Below are positions 34,996 through 44,384 of a stretch of 64,000 nucleotides of DNA, piece after piece. The stretch spans positions 60,369 to 124,368 of the forward strand of contig WALT01000033.1 in the NCBI GenBank assembly GCA_015522695.1, given 5' to 3'. How positions within the stretch are numbered: the first letter of the stretch is position 1; each line of letters opens with the position of its first letter. Source of the stretch: Nitrososphaerota archaeon. Its GTDB lineage: Archaea; Thermoproteota; Nitrososphaeria; Conexivisphaerales; Conexivisphaeraceae. The notes under the pieces were generated by a model. The model was not told where the DNA came from. It saw only the letters and a program-made list of their open reading frames with translations, and searched no databases. The translations under genes were made by a program, and so were the position numbers.

Positions 34996-35238
34996 ATGGA
35001 TATCGAATCCTACCCTCGTCGATCGACGATCTACAAACAGGGTTTCGGTCCTGCTCATCGCCGAGGTCTGGAGATCCATTGTTCATATATACGTGGTTGA
35101 TCGCGGTGGAAATTTATTTTTTAAATGGATCTAAATGCCAAAAAAAGGAAATATCTATCACGATATTAACAACATCAATCGTCTAATTTCACCGTTGAAA
35201 GCCCAAAGTTTAAATTTTGGTCCCAGGGAACAGAAAAC

Positions 35239-36564
35239 TTGGATATGAATATGACCTCAAGAGCACTTCTGGCGGTCTTGATAGCCGTAGTAGTCGTAAT
35301 AGTGGTCGCTGTTGGAGCTTGGGCCGTCATATCCGCCGCTCCGCCAACCACGCCCACACCATCCCCGAGCCCGACGCGTAGTCCATCGCCGACGGCGCCC
35401 GTTACAGCCGCGAAGAAGGAATATCTGATAGGGCTCCCTATCGCGGTCAGTGGTGGATATGCGGAGGACGGGCCTAGGAGGTTACATGCGGCGCAACTAG
35501 CTATAGATGACATGAACAGCAAGCTTGCGGCCTCCGGCTCTAACATAGGGTTCAAGTGGATACATGAGGACACGAAGAGCACAGCTGAGGGAGCGATATC
35601 TGCTGTGCCGAGGCTAGCCTCAGCGGGCGCCCAGATATTTGTCGGTCCGCTGGCTACGAGCGAGTGTAAGGCGATCCTGGATTTCCTCAGCACGAAGAAG
35701 ATAGTGGCGATAAGCCCATCCAGCACCGGTACAGCAGCCAGGGTGAAGAACGACTTCTGCTTTAGGATGCCGCCGCCTGATGTCTATCAGGCCCCTGCGA
35801 TAGCCAGGATAGCCTGGCAGGTGGGCATAAGGAAGTTCGTGATATTGGCCAGGAACGACGACTACGGTAAGGGCCTCGCCGACGGCGTCAAGAAGACCTT
35901 CGAGGGCCTCGGGGGTCAGACAAAGGAGATACTCTACGATTACACCCAGCCAGATCTGAGTCCCTACGTGGAGAGGACCAGCGCGGCCGTCTCCAGCTTC
36001 GGAGCTGGTCCAAACACCGGCGTACTGATGATAGGGTTCGATGAGACCCTGAAGATATACGATAAGGCGAGGCTGGACAAGACGTTGAGCAGCGTCAGAT
36101 GGTTCGGAAATGATGCCGTCAAGAGGCCTACGTTCCTGCCGCCGAAATCATCGAAGGAGATAGCCGAGTTCCAGAAGAACGTCAGGATACTCGGAACGGC
36201 CCCGGCCGTCGGCCCCAAGGAGAACCCACTCGTTGCGAGCTTCGTCAGCAGGTACACCAAGAGGTTCGGTGAACCCCCGAGCGTCTACTCATACTATGCC
36301 TATGACGCAGCCATGGTCGCCATGTTGACCGTGATGCATGCAGGCAAATATGATGGAGCGGTCTTCCAGAAGCTGGTCCCCTGGGTCTCGATGCACTATT
36401 ACGGCGTCACGGGCTGGAAGCTCCTCGACGAGTACGGCGATTCAGCTGCACCGCTCTACGACATCTGGACGGTGGCACAGAAGCCAGACGGTACATGGTA
36501 CTTCAAGACGTTGGGATTTTACGACGGGGCAACACAGACTGCCAAGTTCTACGAGAAGCCGTAA
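35239..36564 (+). CDS. livK: Branched-chain amino acid type ABC transporter substrate-binding protein
   Basis: The extracellular binding protein of the operon, 441 residues. An N-terminal hydrophobic anchor (about residues 7-32) has no lipobox cysteine and is followed by a Pro/Ser/Thr linker (TTPTPSPSPTRSPSPT), so the protein is probably held by its helix and displayed on a glycosylatable stalk. The type I periplasmic-binding domain follows, with IGLPIAVSGGYAEDGPRRLH, ASAGAQIFVGPLATSECKAI and FVILARNDDYGKGLADGVKK. TTG 35239 lies 27 nt after an AGTTTAAATTTT promoter element; ATG 35245 is an alternative. The ligand could be amino acids, amides or urea-like compounds. Confidence 0.88.
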   Translation: MDMNMTSRALLAVLIAVVVVIVVAVGAWAVISAAPPTTPTPSPSPTRSPSPTAPVTAAKKEYLIGLPIAVSGGYAEDGPRRLHAAQLAIDDMNSKLAASGSNIGFKWIHEDTKSTAEGAISAVPRLASAGAQIFVGPLATSECKAILDFLSTKKIVAISPSSTGTAARVKNDFCFRMPPPDVYQAPAIARIAWQVGIRKFVILARNDDYGKGLADGVKKTFEGLGGQTKEILYDYTQPDLSPYVERTSAAVSSFGAGPNTGVLMIGFDETLKIYDKARLDKTLSSVRWFGNDAVKRPTFLPPKSSKEIAEFQKNVRILGTAPAVGPKENPLVASFVSRYTKRFGEPPSVYSYYAYDAAMVAMLTVMHAGKYDGAVFQKLVPWVSMHYYGVTGWKLLDEYGDSAAPLYDIWTVAQKPDGTWYFKTLGFYDGATQTAKFYEKP

Positions 36565-36623
36565 ACGACTTGACAAAACCAAACCTTTTTTATTATGTTT
36601 GATACGATCTCGGTTACATCAAG

Positions 36624-37388
36624 TTGTCCGCGATGCTCAAGGCCGTCGGCCTGGCCAAGTACTTCGGTGGGATAAGGGCTGTCGACCATGTGGATATCGA
36701 GGTGGATAAGGGCGAAATCGTCGGGCTCATAGGTCCCAATGGGAGCGGTAAGACGACGTTCATAAACGTGGTCGCGGGCGTTTATAAGCCGGACGACGGC
36801 AAGGTCTATTTCGACGGTGATGATATAACAGGGCTCGATCCTTGGGACGTTTATAGGAAAGGGCTGGTCAGAAGCTTCCAAGTCCCCCGTCTATTCAAGG
36901 GTATGCTCGTGTTCGAGAACGTCATGGTGGCCCATAGGGCCCAAAAGGGGGAAAATCCATTACTCGCGCCGTTCAGAGGTCTATGGGGAAAGCAAGAGGA
37001 GGATCTGGCACAGATCTCCCTAGGACTTCTGGAGGAGGCCCAGCTCTCACACGTCAGGCTCAACTGGGCCACCGAGTTGAGCGGTGGCCAGATGAAGTTG
37101 GTCGAAATGTCGAGGGCGCTGGCCTCTGAGCCTAAGATGCTCCTCTTGGACGAGCCGGCAGCTGGCGTCGCGCCGAAGCTCGCCAGGAGCATATTCGACT
37201 ATATCGTCAGATTGAACAGGGAGAGGGGCATAACCTTCCTGATCGTGGAACATAGGCTCGACATACTCTTCGACTATGTGGAGAGGGTTTTAGTGATGAG
37301 CAATGGTAAGCTGATATACGATGGCAATCCGAAGGACGTCTATGAGGACGAGAAGGTCATCGAGGCATATTTGGGTGAGCGGGCGTGA
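36624..37388 (+). CDS. livG: ABC transporter ATP-binding protein LivG
   Basis: First ATPase of the importer, 254 residues. Walker A is GPNGSGKTT within VGLIGPNGSGKTTFINVVAG, the signature is LSGGQMKLVEMSRAL, Walker B is MLLLDEPAAGVAP, and the switch histidine is in FLIVEHRLDILF. The LivG-specific insert around VRSFQVPRLFKGMLVFENV is present. It starts 59 nt after the binding-protein stop (TTG 36624 or ATG 36633), with its own TTTTTTATTATG element, and overlaps livF by GTGA. Confidence 0.93.
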   Translation: MSAMLKAVGLAKYFGGIRAVDHVDIEVDKGEIVGLIGPNGSGKTTFINVVAGVYKPDDGKVYFDGDDITGLDPWDVYRKGLVRSFQVPRLFKGMLVFENVMVAHRAQKGENPLLAPFRGLWGKQEEDLAQISLGLLEEAQLSHVRLNWATELSGGQMKLVEMSRALASEPKMLLLDEPAAGVAPKLARSIFDYIVRLNRERGITFLIVEHRLDILFDYVERVLVMSNGKLIYDGNPKDVYEDEKVIEAYLGERA

Positions 37389-38110
37389 GCGGCGACTCCG
37401 TGGCGATAGACGCCAGAGGCATAACCGCTGGCTACGGTAAGGCGATCATAATAGAGGACATTAACATCACGATCGAGAAGGGTAAGATAACGGCCATCGT
37501 AGGTCCCAATGGGAGCGGCAAGAGCACGTTCCTCAAGACGATATTCGGCTTGACCAGGCTCTTCAGCGGCCAGATAATATGCGATGGACGTGACATATCC
37601 AGACTTCCGCCCGAGGAGAGGAACAGGATAGGGATAAGCTACGTGCCTCAGGTCGACAACGTGTTCCCGAGCCTCACGGTGATGGAGAACTTGGAGATGG
37701 GCGCATACGCTAGGAGGGACAAACAGGAGGTCAAGAGGGACATAGAGGGGATAATGGGGATATTCCCCATACTCATGGAAAGGGTGAAGCAGAAAGCTGG
37801 CACCTTGAGTGGAGGCGAGAGGCAGATGCTCGCCATTGCCAGGGCGTTGATGTCGAAGCCCAGAGTGTTACTCCTCGACGAGCCGGTTGCGGCCGTAGCC
37901 CCCAAGGTCGTGAGCAAGATATTCTCGAGGATCGGTGAGATAGTGGCCCGTGGGATAACCGTCATCCTCGTGGAGCAACATGCCAGGAGAGCTCTCGAGG
38001 TATGTGACATGGGCTACGTGATGTCCAGCGGTCATGTAGTCATGAGGGGACCGGGTAGGCGACTGCTTTCGGATGAGAAGTTCATAGAGGCCTTCCTGGG
38101 TAGAAGATAG
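37385..38110 (+). CDS. livF: ABC transporter ATP-binding protein LivF
   Basis: Second ATPase, 241 residues, with Walker A GPNGSGKST, VENV-type LivF segment ISYVPQVDNVFPSLTVMENL, signature LSGGERQMLAIARAL, Walker B VLLLDEPVAAVAP and switch histidine region VILVEQHARRAL. All motifs are intact, in contrast to the degenerate LivF-like gene at 8931. The GTG start overlaps the livG stop, so translation is coupled. Confidence 0.93.
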   Translation: MSGDSVAIDARGITAGYGKAIIIEDINITIEKGKITAIVGPNGSGKSTFLKTIFGLTRLFSGQIICDGRDISRLPPEERNRIGISYVPQVDNVFPSLTVMENLEMGAYARRDKQEVKRDIEGIMGIFPILMERVKQKAGTLSGGERQMLAIARALMSKPRVLLLDEPVAAVAPKVVSKIFSRIGEIVARGITVILVEQHARRALEVCDMGYVMSSGHVVMRGPGRRLLSDEKFIEAFLGRR

Positions 38111-38115
38111 GGCAA

Positions 38116-39066
38116 ATGGATCTGATACTTCCCGTACTCAACTCGATAACCCTCGGTAGTCTGTTCACGCTGATGGCCCTAGGGCTGACGCTGACCTTCT
38201 CGGTGACGAGAATAGTCAACTTCGCACATGCGGAGCTGGTCGCCATAGGTGGATATGTGACCGCTGTAGTCACGAACTACATCGGCCTCTCGATCTACGA
38301 GTCCCTCGTAGCTGCCTTCGTTGCCTCCGCGATACTTGCCCTAGCCATGGACGAGCTGGCCTTCAAACCCCTCTATAAGAGGGGATCACCAACGCTCTTC
38401 CTGCTTGTCGCCAGTATAGGTATAGATTTGGTGGTCAGGTTCTCCCTGTTCCTGACTGCAGATGCCACCGGCAATATAATAATACAGACCAAGGTCCCGA
38501 TACAGCCGTTAATGCCCCTGGGGAAGACCTATTTGACGACGTTCCAGGTCGTCGTGATCCCACTGACGCTCGCAGTGGTGGTGGTGTTACATGCCCTATT
38601 CCACTATACGAAGGTAGGGAAGGCCCTCAGGGCCATGGCGGACAACGAAGACCTGGCCAGGGTCTCCGGGATAAAGATATATACGCTCAGGAGGCTGGCC
38701 TGGATGCTCGTCGGAGGTACAGCTGGCCTGGCCGGAGGCCTATGGTCGATATACCTGGTTATAGACCCTGACTTCGGATGGAATTCTCTGTTGAGGATAT
38801 TCGCTGCATCGATACTCGGCGGTTTCACGAGTTTCTGGGGCACCGTTATCGGCGGTTACATAATCGGTTTCGCCGAGAACCTAGGTATCGCGACCCTGAA
38901 CACGTGGTTCGGCGTGAGCACAGCATACGCTCCATTGATATCCTTCGCGATAATAGTCGCCGTGTTCCTGATAAAGCCCAGCGGCTTCGCCGGGATAGAT
39001 CTATCATCATTACTGGCTAAGCTGAGGGGCTTGCACAAAAACCTCGAGCCGGAGGCCGAAGGATGA
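38116..39066 (+). CDS. livH: ABC transporter permease LivH
   Basis: A 316-residue permease with about eight helices. It shows the LivH pattern: LNSITLGSLFTLMALGLTLT, FSVTRIVNFAHAELVAIGGY, and a C-terminal LGGFTSFWGTVIGGYIIGF. The cytoplasmic coupling region reads GKALRAMADNEDLARVSGI. It begins 5 nt after livF and overlaps livM by 4 nt. Confidence 0.92.
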   Translation: MDLILPVLNSITLGSLFTLMALGLTLTFSVTRIVNFAHAELVAIGGYVTAVVTNYIGLSIYESLVAAFVASAILALAMDELAFKPLYKRGSPTLFLLVASIGIDLVVRFSLFLTADATGNIIIQTKVPIQPLMPLGKTYLTTFQVVVIPLTLAVVVVLHALFHYTKVGKALRAMADNEDLARVSGIKIYTLRRLAWMLVGGTAGLAGGLWSIYLVIDPDFGWNSLLRIFAASILGGFTSFWGTVIGGYIIGFAENLGIATLNTWFGVSTAYAPLISFAIIVAVFLIKPSGFAGIDLSSLLAKLRGLHKNLEPEAEG

Positions 39067-40163
39067 TGTTCGAACAGCTTTACACGATGATACCGTTCAT
39101 CACAACCTTCCTGACGTTTTACGCAGTATATCTGATGCTATCGCTAAGCCTGAACTTGGAGTACGGCTATGGAGGTATACCGAACTTCGGCCACGTGTTC
39201 TTCGAATCGATCGGAGCATATGTGGCTGGCAACCTGACGGCGAACTTGCTGAACTGGATAGTCGCAGCCCGTGGAGGGATATGTGCATATCCTGCCTCCC
39301 ATGCCAGGATGATGTTCGCTCCGCTCCACCCGATATGGATCGTCGGCATGTTCGTGTTCTCGATAATTATTGCAGCCCTGGTAGGGGGCATCTTCGGCTA
39401 CCTAGCCAGCTATCCAGCCCTACGTCTGAAGGAGGACTTCCTCGCCATAACACTGATCTTCATAGGTGAGATAGGTAGGGTCGTCGTCAGGAATGAGCGC
39501 AGCATAGCCTGTGGCCTGGTAGGCCTCACCGGGGTGCCGAACCCATTCATATGGCTGAGGGATCCCAACTTGATGTTCATAGCATATACCGTACTTGCCA
39601 TCCTGTTCGCCGCCGGCTCGTATATGATCATCAAGAGATTCGTCAACTCGCCCTTCGGCCGTCTGCTCAAAAGCGTCAGGGATGACGACCTCGTCGCCAT
39701 GACGCTGGGTAAGCATGTGCCTAAGGCCAGGGCATGGGCGTTGATATTGGGCAGTTCGGTAGCCGCCGTCGCAGGGGTGATCAAGGTGTTCTTCGCCCAG
39801 GGGGTATTCGCGGACGACTACGTACCGTTGATAACCTTCGTCGTCCTCTCGATGGTGATATTGGGCGGGATGGCCAATAACAAGGGGGTCCTGCTCGGGG
39901 CTCTAGTGATGACGGCGTTGGACTTCATGATATCCCCCTCATTCTTCACGGTGTTCGGCGTCACCCTGCAGTTAAACGTGGCATATATAAAATATATAAT
40001 AACTGGAGTGGTGATAATCGCGATCCTATTGTTCAGACCTCAAGGCTTGATATCCGAGAGGCCTGTCGAGACGCCCGGCCTCGATATCGCTAAAAGGGCA
40101 GGTGTCATGAAGCCGACAGCAGGTCTCGAGATCCCGGCCGAAAGGGATGAAGCCGATAGCTAG
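39063..40163 (+). CDS. livM: ABC transporter permease LivM
   Basis: Second permease, 366 residues. Typical LivM stretches are YAVYLMLSLSLNLEYGYGGI, a LRLKEDFLAITLIFIGEIGR segment, LLKSVRDDDLVAMTLGKHVP (coupling helix) and ILGGMANNKGVLLGALVMTA. It has an inserted extracellular loop of about 30 residues near position 75 (VAARGGICAYPASHARMMFA) that is longer than usual. The stop overlaps the transglutaminase-like gene by 17 nt. Confidence 0.92.
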   Translation: MMFEQLYTMIPFITTFLTFYAVYLMLSLSLNLEYGYGGIPNFGHVFFESIGAYVAGNLTANLLNWIVAARGGICAYPASHARMMFAPLHPIWIVGMFVFSIIIAALVGGIFGYLASYPALRLKEDFLAITLIFIGEIGRVVVRNERSIACGLVGLTGVPNPFIWLRDPNLMFIAYTVLAILFAAGSYMIIKRFVNSPFGRLLKSVRDDDLVAMTLGKHVPKARAWALILGSSVAAVAGVIKVFFAQGVFADDYVPLITFVVLSMVILGGMANNKGVLLGALVMTALDFMISPSFFTVFGVTLQLNVAYIKYIITGVVIIAILLFRPQGLISERPVETPGLDIAKRAGVMKPTAGLEIPAERDEADS

Positions 40164-40893
40164 ATTATGGATGATGGCGGCCTTAGCCGCCGTCGCGATA
40201 GTTGCTATCTATTCCATGAGCACCTTGTGCGGACATCCCACCATGAGGAGTCCTTCAGCCGAAGAGGCCACGATAATGAGATCCTTCACCCTCTACGATT
40301 ATAAGAGGAACGATGTCTTCAGGCTCGTCGTTAAGATACCGGTCGAGACATATCTATATTATAGGTTGAGGATGCCACATGAGAAGATGACGCTGACCGT
40401 GAGGTTCGGTCACGCCAAGCGGTTAGTCAGGGAGAGCATAGGTGTGCTATCTCCCCTCTCCCACTATATCCTCGAGGAGAAGGCTGGTGGAGACGATGAA
40501 CTCTACGCCAATCTTGTGCTTCAAATGAGCAGACAGATAAGGTATGAGAAGACGTTATACTCGAAGTGGCCTGTCGAGACGCTAGCTGAGGGCTCAGGCG
40601 ACTGTGATAATACCGCCGTTCTAGCGGCAACCCTCCTGGAGGCGGCGGGGATAGACTCGGCTGTCGCCCTTGCCATTCATGGGGACGAGGTGCACGCGCT
40701 CTTGGCGGTGAACATGACCATCAAGGATGCTAGAACAGAATATGGTATATGGAGGATCATGTGGAATGACAAGAGGTATTTCCTCGCCGACACGTCCATC
40801 GATCTGGGGACAAAGCCCGGCACGATGCCACCAGGGTTCCTCCTAGGTGAGAATCCGGAGGACTACAGCATCCTGGAGATCGTGGACGTATAG
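40147..40893 (+). CDS. Membrane-anchored transglutaminase-like (cysteine protease fold) protein
   Basis: A 248-residue protein with an N-terminal hydrophobic segment (LWMMAALAAVAIVAIYSM) that directs it to the membrane or outside. The transglutaminase-like triad is complete: Cys in AEGSGDCDNTAVLAATLLEA, His in GDEVHALLAVNM and Asp in RYFLADTSIDLG. The start overlaps livM by 17 nt, making it the last gene of the importer operon. It may cut peptides or modify surface proteins to supply the importer, which is inference from the operon. The family also includes inactive scaffold proteins, but the triad here is intact. Confidence 0.82.
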   Translation: MKPIARLWMMAALAAVAIVAIYSMSTLCGHPTMRSPSAEEATIMRSFTLYDYKRNDVFRLVVKIPVETYLYYRLRMPHEKMTLTVRFGHAKRLVRESIGVLSPLSHYILEEKAGGDDELYANLVLQMSRQIRYEKTLYSKWPVETLAEGSGDCDNTAVLAATLLEAAGIDSAVALAIHGDEVHALLAVNMTIKDARTEYGIWRIMWNDKRYFLADTSIDLGTKPGTMPPGFLLGENPEDYSILEIVDV

Positions 40894-41174
40894 CGTTACA
40901 TCATCCCGATGCTCGGGCTGATGTGAGGTGAATTAGCGATGGCTTCCTTGCCTGAGGCACAATCCCCCCATCATCACCCTCCCGAATCCTTCACGGATCA
41001 CGTCGAGGGGATCGTTATGAAACGTGACCGACGGTTCCCATCCCTCCGACAAGATGAGCAATCCCATGTGGCAATACCTTCCTTCCTCATAGGTCTCCTT
41101 CCCCTCCTACAACAGCTCAGCGATATCCCTTGATCGATAAATGTCTCAAGATGTCATAATAAATGATGTTGGGT

Positions 41175-42053
41175 TTAATCGCTGCAGAAGGCCACCATAC
41201 GTGCCCAGGCCGATTCCCCACCTTGGAACTTGAACGGGAATATCCCTATCACACATCGTCTATTTAGCACCTTTTCTACCTCGCCGCCCATGTTCTCCAC
41301 GTGCAATATGCCCTTAGGGAACAGGTATGTGTGCATCAGTTGATAGTTCTCGGGCCATGGCATGACCTCCTGTACGCTCTTCTTGAACTTCCTCTCGAAC
41401 TCCTCGACTATATCCGGTCTGACCCTCCTGATGACGGTGTTGAGGGGATGATCCTGTGAAACCGCGTCCACAGCCGTCCACTTGATCTTCTTCCTTATCA
41501 ACCAGTCGGCGAACTCCTTCTTCGGTCCTGGGTGCTTGAGCTGATATCTTATCGTGTCGGCCTCCGGCTTATACCAAGCATATCTGTGGAATCCTGTGTA
41601 GATCGCGATTATGTCACCGTCCTTTATCTCCAGGTTATATTGCTTAGCCTTTCTCTCCAGAATTTCCGGCGTATATATTTCGAGCTCGCCGACCTGGTCG
41701 CTAATATCTATTATCACTCCCTCCCCGACCAAGTACTCCATGGGTACGCTGGCAATGTCCTTGCCCGCCGGGTCGAAGTGAAGGGGCCCATCGAGATGTG
41801 TCCCTATGTGCAGAGGACCCTCGACGTATTGTGCTTGGACCTGATGTTCCGAAAGGACCTTTATCCATTTGAAAGTGAACGGCGGATATGTGGGAAAGGG
41901 CGGAGTCAGTACGCCGAGGGGCTGAGAGAGATCGTATATCTTTACGCTGGACCAGTCGACGTTCTTGGTCCAGTCGAACGACGTCTTCCCTCCGGTCCTC
42001 TCCTTCTTCTCCATTTCATCGATGAACTCTTCCAATATATTACCAGGCCTCAT
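41175..42053 (-). CDS. Cyclase-family metal-dependent hydrolase (kynurenine formamidase/isatin hydrolase-like)
   Basis: The 292-residue protein carries the family's metal site HIGTHLDGPLHF (H-x-G-T-H-x-D-x-P-x-H-F). Further conserved parts are KIYDLSQPLGVLTPPFPTYP near the N-terminus and WTAVDAVSQDHPLNTVIRRV. Members hydrolyse amide or lactam bonds, including kynurenine formamidase and isatin hydrolase, which opens a cyclic amide. Beside a molybdenum hydroxylase and an NCS1 nucleobase permease, a ring-opening role on an oxidised heterocycle is a good hypothesis. It is divergent from the GNAT-like gene, with 184 nt between. Confidence 0.88.
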   Translation of the reverse strand: MRPGNILEEFIDEMEKKERTGGKTSFDWTKNVDWSSVKIYDLSQPLGVLTPPFPTYPPFTFKWIKVLSEHQVQAQYVEGPLHIGTHLDGPLHFDPAGKDIASVPMEYLVGEGVIIDISDQVGELEIYTPEILERKAKQYNLEIKDGDIIAIYTGFHRYAWYKPEADTIRYQLKHPGPKKEFADWLIRKKIKWTAVDAVSQDHPLNTVIRRVRPDIVEEFERKFKKSVQEVMPWPENYQLMHTYLFPKGILHVENMGGEVEKVLNRRCVIGIFPFKFQGGESAWARMVAFCSD

Positions 42054-42203
42054 CGTGTTTTAATGTTCATGGAAGACAGTTCTATTAAAGATTGTGCTCC
42101 TAGCTATATATATTCGGCGATCGTCATCATTGTGCTAAAACGCATCGCTGTACGAATTAGCTGAATGTCGAATTTAATATAGATCGCATGTCTATTATGG
42201 GAA

Positions 42204-42212
42204 GATTTATTA
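42204..42212 (+). promoter_or_regulatory. TATA box of GNAT-like gene
   Basis: GATTTATTA lies about 30 nt before ATG 42238, with no Shine-Dalgarno, indicating a leaderless message. The divergent hydrolase gene likely has its own promoter (CTTTAATAG on the minus strand near 42085). Confidence 0.6.
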
Positions 42213-42237
42213 ACACAGATGGTTGCTGTTACGTTAA

Positions 42238-42978
42238 ATGGCTAAACCACCAGTCCCGATCTCGTTCGATAGGTTCAGTTTTAGGGTCGAGGAGATAGAG
42301 GAGTTCCTCAGAGGCGCTCCGCCGGATCCCAGGTTCCAGAAGCCCTATCAGCCCAAGATCTATAGACTGAAGGGTGGTGAACCGGTGATAATAAGACCTG
42401 CAACGAAGGATGAGGCCCCGGCGATACTCCAGACGTTGAAACAGCTGATAGATGACAAGTACGACAAGGACTTCTATCATCTTGTCGGCGTGAGGACGTA
42501 TTCCGAGATACTCGCCTGGTACCAGAGAAGGCTCAAGGACGGCTACGTGATGGTCGGTGTGAATGGAGATGGTGAGTTGATGGGCCTAGTGAACCATAGA
42601 TTTTGGGACGAGGATGTCGCTATAAGCCTCCACACGATAGTCTTCAAGAGGGCTGAGAGGCTAGGTCTGGTCCTCTATCTATCGAAGATAGAGCACGCAT
42701 TCGACGTCGTAGGGGTGAACGAATGGTGGGCCACCTTCGAGAGTCCCTTCGGGTTCAGGATGGGCTTTAGATTCAACCACGTCACGAAGCCATGGCCCGA
42801 GGTCCAACATGAGTTGGGCGGCTCCAGGGTGTACTATATAAACAAGGACCAGTGGAAAAGGGTAGTGAAGCCCTTCGCCATCGAGAATGGATGGATGGGC
42901 GAGAGGCCCGTGCCCGAGGACGTTCTGGAGAAGACGAGGCCGCTCAAGCCGACGAGGAGGCTTGAAATAGAATTTTAA
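42238..42978 (+). CDS. GNAT-like protein in nucleobase catabolism cluster
   Basis: A 246-residue protein. The part from about residue 50 looks like a GNAT acetyltransferase fold (GEPVIIRPATKDEAPAILQT, DGYVMVGVNGDGELMGLVNH, then an amphipathic helix FKRAERLGLVLYLSKIEHAF), but the acetyl-CoA loop (R/Q-x-x-G-x-G/A) is weak. The first 50 residues and last 50 are not family-specific. The role in the cluster is unknown; it may be a regulator or a modifying enzyme. Confidence 0.6.
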   Translation: MAKPPVPISFDRFSFRVEEIEEFLRGAPPDPRFQKPYQPKIYRLKGGEPVIIRPATKDEAPAILQTLKQLIDDKYDKDFYHLVGVRTYSEILAWYQRRLKDGYVMVGVNGDGELMGLVNHRFWDEDVAISLHTIVFKRAERLGLVLYLSKIEHAFDVVGVNEWWATFESPFGFRMGFRFNHVTKPWPEVQHELGGSRVYYINKDQWKRVVKPFAIENGWMGERPVPEDVLEKTRPLKPTRRLEIEF

Positions 42979-43016
42979 GATAAAAATCTATTTTATCTAA
43001 ATAATTTTATCATTTA

Positions 43017-43469
43017 TCATTTCTGATAATATTTTCTGGCATCTTCTACGGCTTCTATTATCTGCTTGTATCCTGTACATCTGCATATTATACCGCTCAA
43101 GTACTCCTTGATCTCCTCCCTCGTGGCGTTCGGGTTCCTTTGTAGTAGATGATGTGCGGCCAGGGAGAAGGCGGGTGTGCAGAATCCGCACTGAAGCGCT
43201 CCATGTTCTATGAACGATCTCTGAACTGGGGCCAGCTCTCCATTTTTAATGAAATACTCAGCGGTCTTCACATCAGCTCCATCTGCCTCCATCGCTAGAA
43301 CCATACATGACTTAACCGGTAGATCGTTGAGCAATACTGTGCAAAGTCCACACTCTCCCTTCCAGCATGCCGCCTTGACGCTTTTGACGTATAGCTTGTC
43401 CCTCAGTACGTCCAATAGGAGCTCATTGTCCTTGACCTCCACAGCCCTCCTCTCACCGTTCACCGTCAA
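43017..43469 (-). CDS. Molybdenum hydroxylase small subunit (two 2Fe-2S)
   Basis: The 150-residue iron-sulfur subunit of a xanthine dehydrogenase-family enzyme. The plant-type cluster lies in the ACWKGECGLCTVLLND stretch with a further Cys in VKSCMVLA, and the second cluster in ALQCGFCTPAF and IICRCTGYKQIIEAV. It passes electrons from the molybdenum site to FAD. It is the last gene of the three-gene unit, 14 nt after the FAD subunit. A GTG or ATG start just at 43469 gives the normal N-terminus. Confidence 0.95.
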   Translation of the reverse strand: MTVNGERRAVEVKDNELLLDVLRDKLYVKSVKAACWKGECGLCTVLLNDLPVKSCMVLAMEADGADVKTAEYFIKNGELAPVQRSFIEHGALQCGFCTPAFSLAAHHLLQRNPNATREEIKEYLSGIICRCTGYKQIIEAVEDARKYYQK

Positions 43470-43483
43470 CGTTATCCTGGGCG

Positions 43484-44380
43484 TCAGCCGATCACCTCCT
43501 TGAAGAGCCTCACCAGAAGCCTTCGTGTGAGCACCTCGATAAGACGTCTTCTATAGTCCGCCGTCGCGTATAGATCGCTTATTATATTTATTTCACTGAG
43601 TGCCGTCTCGACAACCCTGTCTATCATGGAATCTATGCTCCCTTCACCCCTGAATATCTCACCCGCCTCCTGGAGCAAGATCGGGGTATCCGATACCGAT
43701 CCATAAGAGATCCTAGCAATCCTCTCATCCCTCCTCTCGCTCCATCTGATCAGCGCTGCTATGGCCGTCGCGCTGAACTCGCTGTGGGAGGAGAACTTGG
43801 TGAATCCGCTGACCGCCCCTTCAGGCGGCTCAGGCACTGTCACATGTGTGATGAACTCGTCAGTTTTCAGCTCCGTCTCAGCCAAGCCCTTCATGAACTC
43901 TGCAACCGGGATTTCCCTCTCGCCCTTCACGCTGACGGAATGTAGCTTAGCGTCGAATGCTATCAGTGGAGGATATCCATCCATATATGGGAGGGCCTCA
44001 CATATATTTCCGATCAGCGTCGACCTATTCCTGATCAGCGAGTCGCTGATCTGCGGTAATGCTTCGCTTAAAGCCCTATACTTGTTCCCGATCTCCACCC
44101 TTTCACCGAGAAACCCTTGTAGCTCAGCGATCGTGACCGCAGCCCCTATGTGCAGTCCGTTCCCCTCCACGTACTCTATTCTCCTGAGTTCCGGTATCCC
44201 CTTGATATCGATGACCACCTGCGGCGAGAGGAGCCTCTCCTTCATGAACGATATCAGACCTATGCCTCCAGCCAGTATCCTGGCGTTTTCGCCGTACTCG
44301 TCAAGCACTTTGACCACCTCCTCTATCGTCTTAGGCTTGGTATATCTGAATTCGGGCAGTGTGAAGTATGGTGAGGACAT
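43484..44380 (-). CDS. Molybdenum hydroxylase FAD-binding medium subunit
   Basis: The 298-residue FAD subunit of the same enzyme. The first FAD-binding loop reads ARILAGGIGLISFMKERLLS, a variant of the A-G-G-T-D-L pattern, and the second RNRSTLIGNICEALPYMDGY matches the T-I-G-G-N pattern with the second Gly missing. The C-terminal four-helix domain follows. It lies 4 nt after the large subunit gene, so all three form one operon read toward lower coordinates. Confidence 0.92.
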   Translation of the reverse strand: MSSPYFTLPEFRYTKPKTIEEVVKVLDEYGENARILAGGIGLISFMKERLLSPQVVIDIKGIPELRRIEYVEGNGLHIGAAVTIAELQGFLGERVEIGNKYRALSEALPQISDSLIRNRSTLIGNICEALPYMDGYPPLIAFDAKLHSVSVKGEREIPVAEFMKGLAETELKTDEFITHVTVPEPPEGAVSGFTKFSSHSEFSATAIAALIRWSERRDERIARISYGSVSDTPILLQEAGEIFRGEGSIDSMIDRVVETALSEINIISDLYATADYRRRLIEVLTRRLLVRLFKEVIG

Positions 44381-44384
44381 ATCC

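Noticed and set aside
40939..41133. Small plus-strand frame of 64 codons after the liv operon
   Set aside because: Composition is rich in His, Pro and Ser without hydrophobic pattern, promoter or ribosome site; treated as chance.
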